A stretch of DNA of 9,359 bases from Paludibacter sp. (GTDB lineage: Bacteria > Bacteroidota > Bacteroidia > Bacteroidales > Paludibacteraceae). Within the stretch, counting starts at the first letter, position 1. The number at the start of each line of letters is the position of its first letter. The DNA is taken from positions 1 through 9,359 of the forward strand of contig WRGS01000182.1 of assembly GCA_009787075.1 (NCBI GenBank), written 5' to 3'. Shown piece by piece: positions 6,244 to 9,359 of this stretch. Both the position numbers and the translations under genes were made by a program. Below the pieces are notes generated by a model. It was not told where the DNA came from, made no database searches, and saw nothing but the letters and a program-made list of their open reading frames with translations.

Positions 6244-6278
6244 CATAATTATTCTGAAAAAAAATATTTTTATAAATT

Positions 6279-7187
6279 CTAACTCAAAACGCACGCCATT
6301 GCAATGCTGTTGAATTTTGATTCTGCGCTGTCGCCGCGCGAAGTAAGAACAACAGGCTTGCTTGTACCGGCAAGGCAACCCGCCATTTCCGCCCCAGCAA
6401 ACGAAATCAATGCTTTGTAAAATACGTTTGCACTTTCAAAGTTAGGAAAAATCAATCCGTCAGCATCGCCCAGAACAGGCGTAGGAACATTTTTAATCGC
6501 GCCGCGTTCTTTATCCAACGCCAAAAATATATCAAGCGGACCGTCAAGAATAATATTAGGAAATGCGCCTGCACGATATTTTTCCATAATATCAATATAA
6601 TCCTGCATATATTGAATTTTCGGATTGGCTACTTCTGTTGCGTGAATCATTGCTATTTTCGGACAAACAACGCCAAACTTTCGCGCCGTTTGGGCAACAT
6701 AATTTATAATCGCCTCGCGTTGAGCAAGCGAAGGAGAGGGAATAACCGCAGGGTCGCCAAAAAACAACAACTTGCGATAAGCGGGAATTTCAAAAACCGA
6801 ACAAAACGAAAGCACATTCCCTTCAGGTAAAATGCCATTTTCTTTATTCAAAACTGCACGCAAAAGCACATCAGTATTAACTAAACCTTTCATCAACACA
6901 TCGGCATCGCCCTGCCGCACCGCAAGCACAGCCGCTTCGGTTGCCTGCTGGACATCAGGAATATCAATTATATGAATTTTGTCTGCAAATTGCCGCTTAA
7001 TCTGCTCTGACACAGGAATTTTTGCCGCATCGCCAAAAAGAAAAACTTCAGCAAAACCACTTTCTACGGCTTTCAACGCCGCCTCAGAAGAATGTTCATC
7101 TACCGCATTTGCCACAGCAATACGTTTTACAAAATTATTATCGGTAAGATGCGCTTTTAGTTGTGCAAAAGATGTTATTTGTTCCAT
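6279..7187 (-). CDS. ptb: Phosphate butyryltransferase / phosphate acetyltransferase family enzyme
   Basis: This 302-residue protein matches the size and layout of Ptb, which exchanges CoA for phosphate on butyryl-CoA (or related acyl-CoAs) in the cytosol; butyrate kinase then makes ATP from the acyl phosphate. Visible blocks: RIAVANAVDEHSSEAALKAV (22-41), DVLMKGLVNTDVLLRAVLNK (96-115), PKIAMIHATEVANPK (176-190), GDADGLIFPNFESANVFYKA (240-259) and the family C-terminal signature VLTSRGDSAESKFNSIA (280-296). True Pta enzymes are usually longer and more divergent in these blocks, so Ptb is preferred, but acyl-chain specificity cannot be read from sequence. Butyrate kinase (buk), which usually follows ptb, is absent: the next gene downstream is the SUMF1-domain gene. 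It lies 118 bp after yidC, with no clear promoter in between. The MEQITSF start at 7187 fits family length. Confidence 0.85.
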   Translation of the reverse strand: MEQITSFAQLKAHLTDNNFVKRIAVANAVDEHSSEAALKAVESGFAEVFLFGDAAKIPVSEQIKRQFADKIHIIDIPDVQQATEAAVLAVRQGDADVLMKGLVNTDVLLRAVLNKENGILPEGNVLSFCSVFEIPAYRKLLFFGDPAVIPSPSLAQREAIINYVAQTARKFGVVCPKIAMIHATEVANPKIQYMQDYIDIMEKYRAGAFPNIILDGPLDIFLALDKERGAIKNVPTPVLGDADGLIFPNFESANVFYKALISFAGAEMAGCLAGTSKPVVLTSRGDSAESKFNSIAMACVLS

Positions 7188-7305
7188 AAGATATTTATGA
7201 TTTATAGTTTTAGATTTATAATGGATTAAATTTTATTTTCCAAAAAATATTCTTTCTTTAATAAATCCTTTTCTTACTATGTCCTAAAAAATTTACTTCT
7301 TTTAT

Positions 7306-9228
7306 CTATCTTTTCTTTCCTTTTTGATTCATTGTTTTTTGCTGTTCGCGCTGCATTTTTTCGAGTCGTTCCATAAAAGTCATTTTTTTTGCGCCGTTGG
7401 AATTTTTTGCTTTTTTGTCGCGCTTGGCGTGCAGTTGTGCCAAAATTTTCTTTTCATCAACCATTGCCCGACAAACGTACATCGTGATAATCGAAATCAG
7501 ATTTGAAACAAAATAATAAAACGTCAGCCCCGAAGCATAACCATTGAAAATAAATAAAAAGAAAATCGGCATCAGATACATCATCCATTTCATCATTCCC
7601 ATTCCGGGCTGGTCGGTGTTCATTGGCTGCGCCTGTTGATTGAGTTTGGTGGAAATAATGGTTGTAACAGCCATTAGCAAACAGAACAAACTGACATGAT
7701 TACCGTAGCCAAACGGAATGCTAAAAGGGAGATTCAATACTGAATCGTATGACGAAAGGTCTTGCGCCCAAAGAAAATTTTGCTGACGTAATTCGATTGC
7801 AGCAGGAAAAAAGTAGAAAAGAGCCAAAAGGACAGGCATTTGTATCAACATCGGCAGGCAACCGCCCATTGGACTTACTCCAACTTTTGAATACAGACTC
7901 ATCATTGCTTTTTGCCGTTCCTGTGGCTTGTCGGCAGGAATTTTGGCATTAATTTCGTCTATTTCAGGTTTTAAAACACGCATTTTTGCCCCCGACATAT
8001 ACGATTTGAAAGTGAGCGGGAAAAGCAGAGTTTTTACAATTAATGTTAAAATAAGTATAATTATTCCAAAACTGCCGATATACGTACTTAAAAAATTAAA
8101 AAGCGGTATAACAAAAAAACGATTTATCCACTGCATAAGGAAGAAACCCCAACCGAGCGGAATCAAGCGATTCATATAAAGTTTTTCTTCTTTAGGCAGT
8201 TTTTTGTCGTATTTACTGAGAACATTGTATTGATTTGGACCTAAAAACATTCGGAAATTAGTCGGTTTCGTTCCTGTTGGGTCAAAGGCAACTGTCGTTG
8301 TAGCATTGTAGTTTTTTAAATATGGCGAAAATTCATTTTCCATCGCATTTGCAAATTTAGAATCCGAAAACCATTCGTCTGCAATCAACACACTGCTAAA
8401 AAACTGGTCTTTGAAGGCAATCCACTTTATTTTTATTGATTCATTTGTACTTTTATTATCGTTGAGAGTTTGAACATCAGTTCCGTTGAATTTATATTCA
8501 AGTTTTGCGTAACGATTTTCAAAAGTTCGCCCGCCTTCCTGCTGACGAATTTTAGCAAACCAGTGCAAATCCAAAGCATTGGTATTGAGCGGCATAACTT
8601 TGGTTAAATTTGTCCCTTTCAGCCCAAAAGCAAGCATATAATCGTTTGCAGGCAGTGAATAAGTAATATCCAAAAATGCATCAGTGTTTGTTTTGAGCCG
8701 CAAAGTCAGATTTTGATTTCCTGAAGCATCGGTTTTTACTTCGCCGACAGGTTCAAAATACAATTCAGAAGTATTTATAACGCGATTGTCGTTGGTTGCA
8801 AAGGTAAAACTCATATCGCTTTCGTCTTTATCGAAAAGTATGAGCGGTTGCTTACCGTGCGTTTTGTAATCTTTGAGTTCAGCGCTGTAAATGCGTCCGC
8901 CTTTGCTCGAAATAATTATTTTAACTAATTCATTTTCAAGAGTATAAAAATCTTCTGTTCCGATTGCAGCAACGCCAAAAGCGCCAAATTTTGCACCTTG
9001 TGCAACGCTGTCTGTATTTGCAGAAACGGTTATACTTTCGGCAGCATTTGCAGTTGTACTCAAACTGTCGGCAGCCATCGTTGCAAGCCGTTGCTGCTCA
9101 ACCAAAGCAACAGAATCGTTGTATTGTTTTTGGCGAGCAATATCCTCTTCGGAAGGTTTATTTGTCCACGTAAAAACTAAGAAAATCAGCGCAATCAGCG
9201 CAAAAGCAAGAATTGTTTTTTTATCCAT
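7306..9228 (-). CDS. yidC: Membrane protein insertase YidC
   Basis: The 640-residue protein is a full-length Gram-negative-type YidC (Oxa1/YidC family), which inserts membrane proteins alone or with SecYEG. Layout: N-terminal membrane helix (residues 5-21, ILAFALIALIFLVFTW), a low-complexity Ala/Ser/Thr linker (45-75), the large periplasmic P1 beta domain (~90-345), then the conserved five-helix core from ~355. Core signatures include FKSYMSGAKMRVLKPEIDEI, where Arg417 corresponds to the groove arginine (E. coli R366), SPMGGCLPMLIQMPVLLALF (452-471) and SGLTFYYFVSNLISI (566-580). The C-terminus (~600-640) is a strongly basic Lys/Arg tail that probably contacts ribosomes, as described for other basic YidC tails. 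The start MDKKTILAF at 9228 is preceded by a good Bacteroidetes promoter. All expected motifs are present, with no frame damage. Confidence 0.97.
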   Translation of the reverse strand: MDKKTILAFALIALIFLVFTWTNKPSEEDIARQKQYNDSVALVEQQRLATMAADSLSTTANAAESITVSANTDSVAQGAKFGAFGVAAIGTEDFYTLENELVKIIISSKGGRIYSAELKDYKTHGKQPLILFDKDESDMSFTFATNDNRVINTSELYFEPVGEVKTDASGNQNLTLRLKTNTDAFLDITYSLPANDYMLAFGLKGTNLTKVMPLNTNALDLHWFAKIRQQEGGRTFENRYAKLEYKFNGTDVQTLNDNKSTNESIKIKWIAFKDQFFSSVLIADEWFSDSKFANAMENEFSPYLKNYNATTTVAFDPTGTKPTNFRMFLGPNQYNVLSKYDKKLPKEEKLYMNRLIPLGWGFFLMQWINRFFVIPLFNFLSTYIGSFGIIILILTLIVKTLLFPLTFKSYMSGAKMRVLKPEIDEINAKIPADKPQERQKAMMSLYSKVGVSPMGGCLPMLIQMPVLLALFYFFPAAIELRQQNFLWAQDLSSYDSVLNLPFSIPFGYGNHVSLFCLLMAVTTIISTKLNQQAQPMNTDQPGMGMMKWMMYLMPIFFLFIFNGYASGLTFYYFVSNLISIITMYVCRAMVDEKKILAQLHAKRDKKAKNSNGAKKMTFMERLEKMQREQQKTMNQKGKKR

Positions 9229-9262
9229 TTATAAATTAATTTACCTGAAAAATTTAAAACTG

Positions 9263-9293
9263 CAAAATTAAGATTTTTTTTTGACAAAAACAA
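9263..9293 (-). promoter_or_regulatory. Bacteroidetes-type promoter of yidC
   Basis: On the minus strand, TTG (complement of CAA 9291-9293) is followed after 20 bp by TAATTTTG (complement of 9263-9270), matching the -33/-7 consensus. Transcription should start near 9258, giving a leader of about 30 bases before ATG 9228. Confidence 0.7.
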
Positions 9294-9306
9294 GAATTTT
9301 ACTGAC

Positions 9307-9339
9307 TTGATTATAATTGAGGGATTTTGCGTATCTTTG
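9307..9339 (+). promoter_or_regulatory. Bacteroidetes-type promoter for a gene beyond the right edge
   Basis: TATCTTTG at 9332-9339 matches TAnnTTTG exactly, with TTG at 9307-9309 located 22 bp upstream, at the long end of acceptable spacing. Transcription would start near 9344 and proceed rightward, divergent from yidC. No start codon is reached before the window ends, so the gene served is unknown. Confidence 0.55.
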
Positions 9340-9359
9340 CAAATTGATAGAAAAGCAAT

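Noticed and set aside
9281..9317. TTGACA and TATAAT as an E. coli-type sigma-70 promoter
   Set aside because: The hexamers are 25 bp apart, too far for a working promoter, and Bacteroidetes use a different consensus, which is present nearby at 9307-9339.

Overview
The window looks like chromosomal DNA from a member of the Bacteroidota, most likely Bacteroidales. It is AT-rich. Its start codons are preceded by A/T-rich leaders without Shine-Dalgarno sequences. Several genes carry the Bacteroidetes-type promoter (TTG near -33 and TAnnTTTG near -7). The gene families also fit: a SusA-like GH13 C-terminus, a long-tailed S16 protein, a large YidC, an AmpG-type transporter and a secreted SUMF1-domain protein.

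Left part (1-2040). The 3' end of a GH13 amylase/neopullulanase gene (+) runs convergently, with a 10-bp gap, into a leucine-carboxyl-methyltransferase-family gene (-) that is broken by three frame lesions, one of which removes most of the AdoMet-binding motif. A compact intergenic region follows, with a convincing promoter for rpsP (+). rpsP encodes ribosomal protein S16 with a roughly 130-residue Ala/Glu/Lys tail and ends in a strong intrinsic terminator.

Middle (2036-4717). An AmpG-like MFS permease and rfbD (dTDP-4-dehydrorhamnose reductase) form a two-gene minus-strand unit with an 18-bp gap; both relate to the cell envelope (muropeptide recycling and rhamnose-containing glycans). Upstream lies a roughly 500-bp AT-rich region without an intact long gene. 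It holds a short tandem array with a 22-bp period, an imperfect local duplication, and a possible small or decayed membrane-protein frame.

Right part (4718-9359). Three minus-strand genes follow one another: yidC (membrane insertase), ptb (phosphate butyryl/acetyltransferase family) and a secreted protein with tetratricopeptide-like helices and a SUMF1/FGE-fold domain that lacks the catalytic cysteines. Gaps of 118 and 88 bp separate them, and separate promoters are visible for yidC and for the SUMF1 gene, so they are probably not one tight operon. The right edge carries a plus-strand promoter for a gene beyond the window.

Most of the window is ordinary housekeeping and envelope metabolism. 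I did not find a defence system, mobile element, CRISPR array or RNA gene. The best leads are the 22-bp array, the decayed methyltransferase, and the cysteine-rich exported SUMF1 protein with its repeated helical modules.
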